Shown here: piece after piece, positions 7,982 to 16,228 of the stretch
Layout: every line of letters starts with the position of its first letter
How positions within the stretch are numbered: position 1 is the first letter of the stretch
Assembly: GCA_934457415.1 (NCBI GenBank)
Contig: CAKSHM010000005.1
Span: 1 to 64,000 of the forward strand
From: an uncultured Eubacteriales bacterium
Lineage (GTDB): Bacteria; Bacillota; Clostridia; Oscillospirales; Acutalibacteraceae
Direction of reading: 5' to 3'
DNA: 64,000 nt
Translations under genes and position numbers: made by a program
The notes under the pieces: model-generated
The model's input: the letters and a program-made list of their open reading frames with translations, nothing else
What the model was told of the DNA's origin: nothing
The model's database searches: none

Positions 7982-8716
7982 ATGGCGGATAAAAAAGTCA
8001 GCGAAACTATAAGACAGCAGCGCTTTGCCCAAAAAGAATTTTTAGAGCTGAAAAAAATGGAAAGCGGCGAAATAGAACCCGGTCCCAAGCCGTCGGAAAT
8101 TGACTCAGAGCCTAAAACCTTTAAGGGAAAGCTCAGCAATATCTGGTATCATTTTAAATGGGTTATAATATCGGTCGCTGTTGCGTCGGTCATTATTGCG
8201 GTATGTATTGCTCAGTGCGCTTCAAGAATTGATTATGATATGAAGATTGTGGTCTATTCCGAATCGGCATATTTCCCCGATGAGCTTAATAATCTTATGG
8301 CGGAATATATCGAAAAGATCTGTCCCGATATAAACGGAAACGGAAAAACCGATATTCAGGTCATAAATTGTTCTTACTCGGAAAAGAGTACAAATACTCA
8401 AAATCAGGTGCTTGCAAAAACAAAACTCCAGACCTCGCTTGCTGCGGAGGACAGCGCATTTATTTATATCACCGATAAAAAAGGACTCGATTTTCTGAAT
8501 CAGATTGCCGATAAGGTTTTTCACGGCGAGTCGGTTAAATTAGGCAAGGATTTTTATGATTATTGCAATAAAAACGAACTGATGAAGCTGCCGGACGATT
8601 TGTATATTTCCTGCCGTGAGATAGACGGCGCGGCAATAGGAAAATCCAAAAACGCCAGAAAGATCTTTGATGCTTCGCAAGAGGTTATGGAGAAAATAGG
8701 AGTGAAATCTGAATGA
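7982..8716 (+). CDS. Membrane-anchored protein with extracytoplasmic domain, function unknown
   Basis: 244 residues. A charged cytoplasmic N-terminus (1 to about 60) leads into one membrane segment (about 60-80, WVIISVAVASVIIAVCIAQC) and then an outside domain of about 165 residues. That domain contains PDINGNGKTDIQV (about 115-127), an EF-hand/dockerin-type calcium loop pattern D-x-N-x-N-G-x-x-D. It has scattered cysteines and the general look of a small solute-binding-like fold. I do not recognise the family. The stop overlaps the ATG of the next gene (ATGA), so the two products are translationally coupled. A TATAAT-like -10 lies about 30 bases before the start; the start follows GAGGTAG. 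Confidence 0.75.
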   Translation: MADKKVSETIRQQRFAQKEFLELKKMESGEIEPGPKPSEIDSEPKTFKGKLSNIWYHFKWVIISVAVASVIIAVCIAQCASRIDYDMKIVVYSESAYFPDELNNLMAEYIEKICPDINGNGKTDIQVINCSYSEKSTNTQNQVLAKTKLQTSLAAEDSAFIYITDKKGLDFLNQIADKVFHGESVKLGKDFYDYCNKNELMKLPDDLYISCREIDGAAIGKSKNARKIFDASQEVMEKIGVKSE

Positions 8717-8910
8717 AGATAAAATTAAATCCCGATAAAAAAGTTGTGGAAACAGTTAAAAAAGGACTTAAGGAGCGCGGCGGCTACTGCCCGTGCCGAC
8801 TTCAAAAGAATGAAGATACAAAATGTATGTGCAGGGAGTTCAGAGACCAGATTGCCGACCCAGATTTCGAAGGCTTCTGCCACTGTATGCTCTATTATAA
8901 GGAAAAATAG
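8713..8910 (+). CDS. Mini ferredoxin:thioredoxin reductase catalytic-subunit-like protein
   Basis: A 65-residue cysteine-rich protein with three Cys-x-Cys pairs: C26-P-C28, C38-M-C40 and C56-H-C58. The order CPC ... CxC ... CHC is the hallmark of the catalytic (beta) chain of ferredoxin:thioredoxin reductase, where four of these cysteines hold a [4Fe-4S] cluster beside a redox-active disulfide. The spacings here (9 and 15 residues) differ from the plant/cyanobacterial CPC-x16-CPC-x8-CHC, and the protein is about half the usual length. No variable subunit, ferredoxin or thioredoxin gene is adjacent. Coupled by a 4-base overlap to the membrane-anchored protein upstream. A redox role is likely; the partner is unknown. 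Confidence 0.78.
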   Translation: MKIKLNPDKKVVETVKKGLKERGGYCPCRLQKNEDTKCMCREFRDQIADPDFEGFCHCMLYYKEK

Positions 8911-8912
8911 TA

Positions 8913-8940
8913 AAAGCAACCGTTCACTCGGTTGCTTTTT
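8913..8940 (+). terminator. Rho-independent terminator
   Basis: AAAGCAACCG (8913-8922), loop TTCACT, CGGTTGCTTT (8929-8938) running into T. It closes the two-gene unit of the membrane protein and the FTR-like protein. Confidence 0.92.
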
Positions 8941-8972
8941 GCAATTTATTGCAAGAAAAAGGCTTTAAAACA

Positions 8973-9001
8973 TTGACAAAATGCCGTTTTTTTGGTAAAA
9001 T
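8973..9001 (+). promoter_or_regulatory. Promoter of the yicC-remA-gmk-rpoZ operon
   Basis: Perfect TTGACA (8973-8978), 17-base spacer, TAAAAT (8996-9001). The start GGAGGG(C) and ATG of yicC follow 35 bases later. No convincing terminator is seen downstream until after pncC, so long read-through transcription is possible. Confidence 0.85.
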
Positions 9002-9035
9002 AATATGAAATATTTTTTGTTCCGGAGGGCGAAAA

Positions 9036-9914
9036 ATGGTTGTCAGTATGACAGGCTTCGGCAGAGCAAAAAAATCTGTAGGCGATTTTGAAGTTTCGGT
9101 TGAGATAAAATCGGTAAACAACAGATTTTTTGAATATTCCTCAAGAATTCCGAGATCTTATCAGTTTCTTGACGAGGGCTTAAAAAGTCTTATCAAGGAT
9201 AGAGTTTCAAGAGGTAAGGTAGATGTAAGCGTTAATATAAGCAGTAAAAGCGAAAATTCGGTTTGTTTTTCGGTTAATGAGGACTATCTTTCGAACTTGC
9301 TCGCGGCTTATTGCAGTGCGGCAAAAAAATTCAAAATCAAAAATGATATCAAGCTGTCCGATTTGACAGACAATCCCGAAATCTTTTCCGTAACAAAAGC
9401 TGATATTGATGAAAAGGAAGCTGAAAACGCTTTGCTTTTTACGGCAAAAGAAGCTCTTGACGGTTTTATTTCCATGAGAGCCGTCGAAGGAGAAAAATTA
9501 AAGACGGATATAAATTCAAGAGCTGATACAATTCTTGAATGTGTTTCCTTCATTGAGTCAAGATCCCCTCAATCGGCCGCCGCTTACACAGAAAGATTAA
9601 AGCAGAAAATTTCAGAGCTTGCCGGCGACACTTCCTTTGACGAGGGCAGACTTTTGACAGAGGTTGCAATATTTGCCGATAAGATAGCGGTAGACGAGGA
9701 AACGGTCAGACTTAAAAGCCATATTTCCCAGCTCAAATCTTTGCTTGAAACAGGCGGACCGATAGGAAGAAAGCTTGATTTTATAGTTCAGGAAATGAAC
9801 AGAGAGGCTAATACAATAGGCTCTAAGGCACAGGATATTGAGATAACCCGCACAGTCCTTGACATCAAAGCGGAAATTGAAAAGATTCGCGAGCAGATTC
9901 AGAATATAGAATAA
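9036..9914 (+). CDS. yicC: YicC/YloC-family endoribonuclease
   Basis: Opens with the family signature MVVSMTGFGRA. The N-terminal YicC domain covers about residues 1-155 and the C-terminal DUF1732 about 205-292 (ETGGPIGRKLDFIVQEMNRE, then GSKAQDIEI). Members are metal-dependent endoribonucleases that form hexamers around RNA hairpins (known for YicC/YloC). Length 292 is standard. First gene after the consensus promoter; remA follows 9 bases after its stop, the conserved Firmicutes order. Confidence 0.93.
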   Translation: MVVSMTGFGRAKKSVGDFEVSVEIKSVNNRFFEYSSRIPRSYQFLDEGLKSLIKDRVSRGKVDVSVNISSKSENSVCFSVNEDYLSNLLAAYCSAAKKFKIKNDIKLSDLTDNPEIFSVTKADIDEKEAENALLFTAKEALDGFISMRAVEGEKLKTDINSRADTILECVSFIESRSPQSAAAYTERLKQKISELAGDTSFDEGRLLTEVAIFADKIAVDEETVRLKSHISQLKSLLETGGPIGRKLDFIVQEMNREANTIGSKAQDIEITRTVLDIKAEIEKIREQIQNIE

Positions 9915-9923
9915 GGGGAAAAT

Positions 9924-10196
9924 ATGAAGCTTGTTAATATCGGATTCGGGAATATGGTAAGCGCCAACAGGATTATCGCTATCGTAAGCCCCGAATCGGC
10001 ACCGATAAAAAGAATAGTGCAGGACGCAAAGGAGCGCGGCACGCTTATTGACGCAACTCACGGCAGACGGACCCGCGCGGTCATAATAACCGACAGCGAC
10101 CATGTAATCCTTACCTATCTGCAATCCGAAACGGTTTCAAATAAAATTATTGCCGATGACGACATTATTGAGGATGAGGATGAAGAGGATGAGTAA
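9924..10196 (+). CDS. remA: RemA-family DNA-binding regulator
   Basis: 90-residue DUF370 protein. MKLVNIGFGNMVSANRIIAI, the basic GTLIDATHGRRTRAVIITDS and the end of the core at LTYLQSETV match RemA. In Bacillus subtilis RemA is a ring-forming DNA-binding activator of biofilm matrix and osmoprotection genes (family knowledge). Here a very acidic tail (DDDIIEDEDEEDE) is added at the C-terminus. Its last codons overlap the gmk start by 8 bases (ATGAGTAA). Position between yicC and gmk is conserved in Firmicutes. Targets in this organism cannot be read from the sequence. Confidence 0.92.
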   Translation: MKLVNIGFGNMVSANRIIAIVSPESAPIKRIVQDAKERGTLIDATHGRRTRAVIITDSDHVILTYLQSETVSNKIIADDDIIEDEDEEDE

Positions 10197-10794
10197 GGGT
10201 AATTTATTTATAATTTCAGGTCCTTCGGGTTCCGGTAAAGATACGGTGCTTGCAAAGGTATTTGAAAAATATCCCGAAATTTTCTTTTCGATCTCATCGG
10301 TTACAAGACCGATGAGAAAAGGAGAAAAAGAAGGGGAAAAGTATAACTTTATTTCTCGGGAAAAATTCGAACAGATGATAACCGAGGGGCTTTTGCTCGA
10401 GCATAATGTTTTTGTTGATAATTATTACGGTACGCCTAAGGCTCCGGTTGTCGAGCATTTAGAAAGCGGCAGGGATGTAATTATTGAGGTTGATGTTAAC
10501 GGCGCGGCGCAAATCCGTTCTAATTATAAAGAGGCTGTAAGTATTTTTATAATGCCGCCGTCGCTTAAGGTGTTGAAAGAAAGGCTTTCGGGAAGGGAAA
10601 CCGATTCCGAAAAGGTTATCGAAAGCAGAACAAAGGCTGCTCTTGCCGAAATAGCAAGGGCTGACGAATATGATTATATAGTTATAAACGACAGTCTTGA
10701 AAAAGCTGTTGATGATGTTTGTGCGATTATCAGAAGCTGTTCTTTAACAGAAAAATCTCAGGAACATCTTATAAATGAAGTTTTGTCTAAATAA
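10189..10794 (+). CDS. gmk: Guanylate kinase
   Basis: Phosphorylates GMP (and dGMP) to the diphosphate with ATP. P-loop GPSGSGKDT near the N-terminus; SSVTRPMRKGEKEGEKYNFI is the GMP-binding segment and RLSGRETDSEKVIESR the lid. 201 residues, normal. The ATG at 10189 is taken because it gives MSKGNLFIISGPSG right at the family N-terminus; an earlier in-frame ATG at 10150 lies inside remA. Overlap with the remA stop suggests coupled translation. Confidence 0.95.
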   Translation: MSKGNLFIISGPSGSGKDTVLAKVFEKYPEIFFSISSVTRPMRKGEKEGEKYNFISREKFEQMITEGLLLEHNVFVDNYYGTPKAPVVEHLESGRDVIIEVDVNGAAQIRSNYKEAVSIFIMPPSLKVLKERLSGRETDSEKVIESRTKAALAEIARADEYDYIVINDSLEKAVDDVCAIIRSCSLTEKSQEHLINEVLSK

Positions 10795-10810
10795 GAAAGG
10801 AATGCTTTAT

Positions 10811-10993
10811 ATGTTAAATCCGGCAATCGGCAAATTGATTGAATTCTATGACAACAGATACCGTCTCGTTACGGACATTGCGAAATGTGCGCGTGAGATT
10901 TCCGAAGAGGCAGAAAAAAAAGGCGAAATCCTGATTGAAAAGCCTGTAAGCATAGCAATAAACAAGCTCGCTGAGCAAAATCATCTTATTTAG
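10811..10993 (+). CDS. rpoZ: RNA polymerase omega subunit (stop codon supplied by a repeat element)
   Basis: Small RNA polymerase subunit that helps assemble beta-prime. The 60 residues carry the conserved NPAIGKLIE ... NRYRLVTDIAKCAREIS ... KPVSIAINKLAE core. The ATG at 10811 is chosen because AAAGGA lies 9-10 bases before it; the ATG at 10802 is too close to that site. The TAG stop at 10991-10993 is the first three bases of the inverted-repeat element copy that starts here, so the element end defines this protein's C-terminus. The product is slightly short for Firmicutes omega (typically mid-60s to 70 residues). Confidence 0.9.
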   Translation: MLNPAIGKLIEFYDNRYRLVTDIAKCAREISEEAEKKGEILIEKPVSIAINKLAEQNHLI

Positions 10994-11103
10994 GCAAGCG
11001 ATAATAAATCCGAACTCGCCTAAAATGGCATATTTTCGGCTTATTTTAACTTGTCGTCTTTGTGAGGCGTTAGATTAACGGGTATTTTAACATGGCTATG
11101 CGG
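10991..11103 (+). repeat. Internally deleted copy of the 37531 inverted-repeat element
   Basis: 10991-11070 matches the left 80 bases of the element at 37531 nearly base for base (TAGGCAAGCGATAATAA..., ...CTTGTCGTCTTTGTGAGGCGT). Then 11071-11103 matches a piece near its right side (GATTAACGGGTATTTTAACA, then TGGCTATGCG; compare 37730-37759). About 150 internal bases and the right terminal repeat are missing. It sits exactly at the end of rpoZ and immediately before priA. Confidence 0.85.
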
Positions 11104-11139
11104 AATAAATACTAATTTTATGGTTGGGGGTGTACTTTT

Positions 11140-13560
11140 ATGGTAACTGCTCAGATAGTTCTTCACGGTGCTGCTGCGGCTTACGATAAAAAGTACACCT
11201 ATGCTGTTTCGGAAGAGCTGTTAAGCAAAGCTAAGGCGGGGTGCAGAGTTACCGTACCTTTCGGAAGAAGCAATACAAAAAAACAGGGAATGATTTTAAA
11301 TATATCTCAGTCCGAGGATAAAAAATTAAAATTCATTTCTGATGTTATTGACGAGAAACCCGTTTTAAACGATGAAAGCATCAAAATGTGCGAATGGATG
11401 AAGGAACATACCTTCTGTACTTATTTTGACGCAATTCACGCCCTCCTTCCGGCAGGACTCACCTATAAATTTATTGATTACTATACTGCTAACACCCAGT
11501 TTTGTTCGGGATTTTTAAGCGAAAACGAAAAAAAAATTTATGATTTTATTCTTTCAAACGAGCATGCCGATATAAAAAAGCTTAAAAAGACTTTTCCCGA
11601 CGCGGAAAGCACCGTCGAATCGCTTGTTTTAAAGGAAGCGCTGTTTAAAAACAGCGAGCCCAAAAGGAAAATGGGCGATCCGATGAGAAAATATGTAAGA
11701 CTGAATGCTGATTTTGATAATTTGTCACCGCTTACGCAAAGACAAAAGGAAATTATTGAAGTTTTAGAAACGGTCGGCAGTGCAAGCCTTAAGGAAATTC
11801 AGTATTTTACGGGCGTTTCGGCATCTGTCATTGCCGCACTTGAAAAAAAAGGCGCGGTTAGGGTTTTTGAAAAGGAAGAGCCACGATACAGCTTTAAAGA
11901 GAACAAAAACGGTGATCGGTCTCCGATAAAGCTTACCGATGAGCAAGATAAAGCTTTTTCGGGACTTGAGGGCCTTTTGAATGATAATAAACCACATACT
12001 GCTCTTTTATACGGCGTTACGGGCAGCGGAAAAACTCAGGTTTTTTTAAAGCTTGCCGACAGCGCTTTAAAAGCTGAAAAATCCGTGATTATAATGGTTC
12101 CCGAAATCGCGCTTACACCTCAGATTATAAATATTTTTTCTTCTCGTTACGGCAGTAAGACCGCCGTTTTCCACAGCGCAATGTCACTTGGCAGAAGAAT
12201 GGAAGAATATAACCGCATTAAAAGCGGAGAAGCAAAAATCGCTATCGGAACAAGAAGCGCAGTGTTTGCACCGGCTGAAAATTTAGGACTTATTATTATA
12301 GACGAAGAACAGGAACATACATATAAATCCGAACAGGCGCCTAAATTCCATGCAAGGGAGCTTGCCGGATTTCGGGCTAAATATAATAACGCGCTTCTTT
12401 GCCTTGCGAGCGCAACTCCTTCTTTGGAAACCTACAGCAAGGCACTTAACGGCAGCTATGAGATGTTTACCCTGAAAAATCGTTACGGCGGCTCGGTTTT
12501 GCCTGAAACCGAAGTGGTCGATATGAAAAAAGAAATACTAAACGGTAATTCTTCGGCGCTCAGCATGGTGCTGACTCAGGCTATTGACGGAGAGTTAAGT
12601 AAGAATAAGCAGGTTATTCTGCTGCTTAACAGGAGAGGAAGAAATACATATATTTCATGTCCGAACTGCGGCTGGGTTGCCACGTGTCCTAATTGCAGCG
12701 TAACTTTAACATATCATTCGGCAAACGGCAGATTGATGTGCCACTATTGCGGATATTCCGAGAGGGTTACAGGAAAGTGTCCTCAATGCGGCGGCGAAAA
12801 TGTCAGGTTTATGGGTGTCGGGACTCAAAAGATAGAAGAGGAGCTTAAAATGCTCTTCGGCAACGCGAAAATTTTGCGGCTTGATGCCGACAGTACCTCC
12901 GCAAGGGAGTCTTATTCAGAATATCTTACCGAATTCGCAGAGCATAAATATGATATCATGATAGGCACTCAGATGGTTGCGAAAGGTCTTGATTTTCCTA
13001 ACGTATCCTTAGTCGGAGTAATAGGAGCCGATATGGCGATGTACAGCGAGGATTACAGGGGCTTTGAAAGAACTTTCTCGCTTATAACTCAGGTTGTAGG
13101 ACGCGCCGGCAGAAACGGAGGGAGCGGCAGAGCGATTATTCAGACTACCGATCCCAAAAGCGAGGTTATAGAGCTTGCAAAAAGACAGGATTATGAGGCT
13201 TTTTATAATTCTGAAATCATGACAAGAAGGCTTATGATATATCCTCCTTTCTGCACGATATGTCAGGTGGCGGTAATATCCGATAACGCAGATCTTGCAC
13301 ATGATGCGATAAAGAAGATTTTTGATAATATAACCTTGCTTGTGAATAAGGACAGCGGAACTTACAAGGATATTAAGCTTATTATTTTAGGTCCCGCACC
13401 TGCCTGTGTTTTTAAGGTTAATAATAAATACAGATACAGAATGATAATAAAATGCAAAAATACGGCAAAATTCAGAGAAATGCTTAAAATTGCATCGGAT
13501 ATAAGACTTTCGGGAAATATGACCGTTTCAATAGATATCGACCCCGAAACAATTCTTTAA
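11140..13560 (+). CDS. priA: Primosomal protein N' (replication restart helicase PriA)
   Basis: 3'-to-5' superfamily 2 helicase that reloads the replisome at stalled forks. N-terminal 3'-DNA-binding domain, winged-helix region, then helicase lobes: Walker A YGVTGSGKTQ (about residue 288) and the DEEQEH box. Four zinc-binding CxxC pairs (CPNCGWVATCPNC, CHYCG, CPQCGG) form the family's zinc module near 510-555. GTQMVAKGLDFP and QVVGRAGR are motifs V and VI. At 806 residues it is full length. Start follows GGGGGTG by eight bases, just beyond the repeat copy. Confidence 0.97.
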   Translation: MVTAQIVLHGAAAAYDKKYTYAVSEELLSKAKAGCRVTVPFGRSNTKKQGMILNISQSEDKKLKFISDVIDEKPVLNDESIKMCEWMKEHTFCTYFDAIHALLPAGLTYKFIDYYTANTQFCSGFLSENEKKIYDFILSNEHADIKKLKKTFPDAESTVESLVLKEALFKNSEPKRKMGDPMRKYVRLNADFDNLSPLTQRQKEIIEVLETVGSASLKEIQYFTGVSASVIAALEKKGAVRVFEKEEPRYSFKENKNGDRSPIKLTDEQDKAFSGLEGLLNDNKPHTALLYGVTGSGKTQVFLKLADSALKAEKSVIIMVPEIALTPQIINIFSSRYGSKTAVFHSAMSLGRRMEEYNRIKSGEAKIAIGTRSAVFAPAENLGLIIIDEEQEHTYKSEQAPKFHARELAGFRAKYNNALLCLASATPSLETYSKALNGSYEMFTLKNRYGGSVLPETEVVDMKKEILNGNSSALSMVLTQAIDGELSKNKQVILLLNRRGRNTYISCPNCGWVATCPNCSVTLTYHSANGRLMCHYCGYSERVTGKCPQCGGENVRFMGVGTQKIEEELKMLFGNAKILRLDADSTSARESYSEYLTEFAEHKYDIMIGTQMVAKGLDFPNVSLVGVIGADMAMYSEDYRGFERTFSLITQVVGRAGRNGGSGRAIIQTTDPKSEVIELAKRQDYEAFYNSEIMTRRLMIYPPFCTICQVAVISDNADLAHDAIKKIFDNITLLVNKDSGTYKDIKLIILGPAPACVFKVNNKYRYRMIIKCKNTAKFREMLKIASDIRLSGNMTVSIDIDPETIL

Positions 13561-13574
13561 AAAGGAGCATTATT

Positions 13575-14021
13575 ATGGCCATAAGGAATATCGTTAAGTT
13601 AGGTGATGAAATTCTCCGTAAGGTGTGCAGAACCCAGCTTACTTTTGATGAAAGGCTCCATACCGTTCTTGACGATATGGCTCAGACTATGTACAAGGCG
13701 GAGGGTGTAGGTCTTGCCGCTCCTCAGGTAGGGATTTTAAGAAGATATTGCATTGTTGATGTCGGCGACGGGCTTATTGAGCTTGTAAATCCAGTTGTAG
13801 TCGAAACAAGCGGCAGTCAGACCGGGGAAGAAGGCTGTCTTTCAATCCCCGGAAAATATGAAATCGTTACAAGACCCATGCATGCATTGGTCCGCGCTCA
13901 GGACAGATTCGGTAATAATTTCACCGTTGAGGGTGAGGGACTTAAAGCCAGAGCGCTTTTGCATGAGATTGACCATTTGGACGGAATATTATATATAGAT
14001 AAAGCAGATAAGGAGAAATAA
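13575..14021 (+). CDS. def: Peptide deformylase
   Basis: Removes the formyl group from the N-terminal methionine of new proteins. The three family motifs are intact: GVGLAAPQVG, EGCLSIP (metal-binding Cys) and the metal-binding HEIDH in LLHEIDHLDGILYID. The short 148-residue form without a C-terminal extension suits a type 1-like enzyme. Follows priA by 14 bases with an AAAGGAG site and abuts fmt, the gene that adds the formyl group, with no gap. Confidence 0.97.
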   Translation: MAIRNIVKLGDEILRKVCRTQLTFDERLHTVLDDMAQTMYKAEGVGLAAPQVGILRRYCIVDVGDGLIELVNPVVVETSGSQTGEEGCLSIPGKYEIVTRPMHALVRAQDRFGNNFTVEGEGLKARALLHEIDHLDGILYIDKADKEK

Positions 14022-14951
14022 ATGCGAATAGTTTTTATGGGCACTCCCGAATATTCGGTTGTAACTTTAAAAGCGCTGATAGAAGCAGGTCATGATGTAA
14101 AAGCGGTGTTTGCCCAGCCCGATAAGCCTGTCGGCAGAAAACAGATTTTAACCGCACCGCCGGTCAAGGTTTATGCAATTGAGCATAATATTCCCGTTTT
14201 TCAGCCGGCTAAGATAAAAAACAATGACGAGGTTTTATCCGTTCTTAAAAATATTGACGCTGATATAATCGTTGTTGTAGCATATGGAAAAATTCTTCCT
14301 AAGGAAATCCTTAATATGTATAAATACGGGTGTATAAACGGTCATGCCTCATTGCTCCCGAAATACAGGGGCGCATCTCCTATCCAGTGGGCGGTTGTTA
14401 ACGGCGAAACGCAGACGGGTGTAACCGTTATGCAGATGGACGAGGGAATGGATACAGGCGATATTATTGATACCCGCAAGGTTGAAATTTCAGAAAACGA
14501 CACTGCGGACAGTATGTTTGATAAGCTTTCGGTAATATCAGCCGAGCTTACCGTTAAGGTGCTTGACAGCATTGAAAATAATACCGCCGATAAACATAAG
14601 CAGGACGAAGAGAAAGCCACTTACGCTCCGATTATCAAAAAGGAAATGGCGCATCTTGATTTTAATAAAAACGCACATACAGTAAGGTGTAATGTCAGAG
14701 GATATTATTCATGGCCCTGCGCATTTTTCTTTTTTAAGAATAAAAGAATAAAGGTAATAGAATGCTCTGAAGCCGACGGTATAGGAATTGAAGCAGGAAG
14801 ATTAAAGGCGATAAATAAAGAGCTTTTTGTTTCATGCGGTGATAATACCGCCGTAAGGCTTGATATTATTCAGCCTGAGGGCTCAAAGCCGATGAAAGCA
14901 TCGGATTGGTTAAACGGAAACAGTATTGATAACGGCGAAAGAGCGGAATGA
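14022..14951 (+). CDS. fmt: Methionyl-tRNA formyltransferase
   Basis: Transfers formyl from 10-formyl-tetrahydrofolate to Met-tRNA for translation start. N-terminal formyltransferase domain carries the catalytic Asn-x-His in INGHASLLPKYRGASPIQWA and the acidic residue in MDEGMDTGDI. The C-terminal OB-like domain ends near residue 300. 309 residues, normal. Starts at the base after the def stop and ends 1 base before the rsmB start, a tight def-fmt-rsmB block. Confidence 0.96.
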   Translation: MRIVFMGTPEYSVVTLKALIEAGHDVKAVFAQPDKPVGRKQILTAPPVKVYAIEHNIPVFQPAKIKNNDEVLSVLKNIDADIIVVVAYGKILPKEILNMYKYGCINGHASLLPKYRGASPIQWAVVNGETQTGVTVMQMDEGMDTGDIIDTRKVEISENDTADSMFDKLSVISAELTVKVLDSIENNTADKHKQDEEKATYAPIIKKEMAHLDFNKNAHTVRCNVRGYYSWPCAFFFFKNKRIKVIECSEADGIGIEAGRLKAINKELFVSCGDNTAVRLDIIQPEGSKPMKASDWLNGNSIDNGERAE

Positions 14952-14952
14952 T

Positions 14953-16227
14953 ATGACAAATGCCAGAAAAATCACCGTTGATATTTTATGTTCGGTTGAG
15001 TCCGATTCTGCTTATTCAAATATAACAGTAAGTAAATATCTTAAAGACAGTAATTTAAATCCCTGCGATAAAGCGCTTGTTTCAAATCTGGTTTACGGTG
15101 TGCTTGACAGAAAAATAACTTTGGATTATATTATTTCAAGGTTTATAACCTCAAAAGTCAGCAAGCTTAAGCCTGTAACTCTTAATTCGCTTCGCTTAGC
15201 TCTTTATCAGATAAAATATCTCGAAAAAATTCCCGACAGTGCCGCAGTTAATGAATCCGTGAATATTGTTAAGGCCTCAAAGGAAAGATATAATTCTTCT
15301 TTTGTAAACGGCGTTTTAAGAAGTTTTTTAAGAAAAGGCTGCGAAATACCCGATGATGACTGCTTAACTTCTCTTTCGGTTAAATATTCCTGTCCCGTTT
15401 CTCTTATTGAAAGCTATATAAATGATTACGGCTTAAGCGCCGCAAAGGGAATTCTTGATTTTTCCTTGCTTGCGCCGCCTGTGATTTTAAGGGTAAATAA
15501 CTGCAAAATAAATTCAGAAAAGCTGCAAGAGCGGCTTTTAACCGAGGGAATAGATTCATGTATAGAAAGAGAAAACTGTCTCAGAGTAAAATCAGGCGAG
15601 GACAAGCTCTTTTGCGGCAGCGCTTTTAAAGACGGACTTTTCCATGTTCAGGATACGGCATCGCAGATAAGCGTCGAAAAAGCGGAATTAAAGCCGAAAA
15701 CAAGAATTCTCGATATGTGTTCGGCCCCAGGGGGAAAAGCCTTCACGGCAGCGGAGATAATAGGTGACGACGGCGAGATAATTGCCTGTGATAAATATGA
15801 GAAAAGAACTGCGCTTATAAGTAACGGTGCTAAGAGACTCGGTCTTAAAAGTATAACCTGTAAAACGGCGGATGCAACTTTTTATAATAAAGATTTAGGG
15901 AAATTTGACAGCGTTCTTTGCGATGTTCCGTGTTCAGGACTCGGAGTAATCAGAAGAAAGCCCGAAATAAAATATAAGAATTTCGAAGAATTTAAAGAGC
16001 TTGAAAAAATTCAGCTTGAGATATTAAATAATGCGGATAATTATCTTAAAAAAGGCGGCGGACTTTTTTATTCCACCTGCACCCTGAGAAAGGCGGAAAA
16101 TGAAAGCATTATAAATAGTTTTCTTGACAAGCATGCGTGTTATGAGTTAAAATATCTTCATACGTATTTGCCGCACATAGATAAAACGGACGGATTTTTC
16201 TGTGCGTTGCTTATAAAAAGCAGGTGA
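14953..16227 (+). CDS. rsmB: 16S rRNA (cytosine-5)-methyltransferase RsmB
   Basis: Makes m5C967 of 16S rRNA. An N-terminal NusB-like RNA-binding domain (about 1-130) is followed by a Rossmann methyltransferase with SAM motif LDMCSAPGGKAFTAAE, the PC motif DVPCSGLGVIRRKPEIK (release cysteine) and STCTLRKAENE (catalytic cysteine). 424 residues, family length. The ATG at 14953 directly follows the fmt stop and gives the usual N-terminus TNARKITVDIL; an in-frame ATG inside fmt (14926) is less likely. Confidence 0.95.
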   Translation: MTNARKITVDILCSVESDSAYSNITVSKYLKDSNLNPCDKALVSNLVYGVLDRKITLDYIISRFITSKVSKLKPVTLNSLRLALYQIKYLEKIPDSAAVNESVNIVKASKERYNSSFVNGVLRSFLRKGCEIPDDDCLTSLSVKYSCPVSLIESYINDYGLSAAKGILDFSLLAPPVILRVNNCKINSEKLQERLLTEGIDSCIERENCLRVKSGEDKLFCGSAFKDGLFHVQDTASQISVEKAELKPKTRILDMCSAPGGKAFTAAEIIGDDGEIIACDKYEKRTALISNGAKRLGLKSITCKTADATFYNKDLGKFDSVLCDVPCSGLGVIRRKPEIKYKNFEEFKELEKIQLEILNNADNYLKKGGGLFYSTCTLRKAENESIINSFLDKHACYELKYLHTYLPHIDKTDGFFCALLIKSR

Positions 16228-16228
16228 G

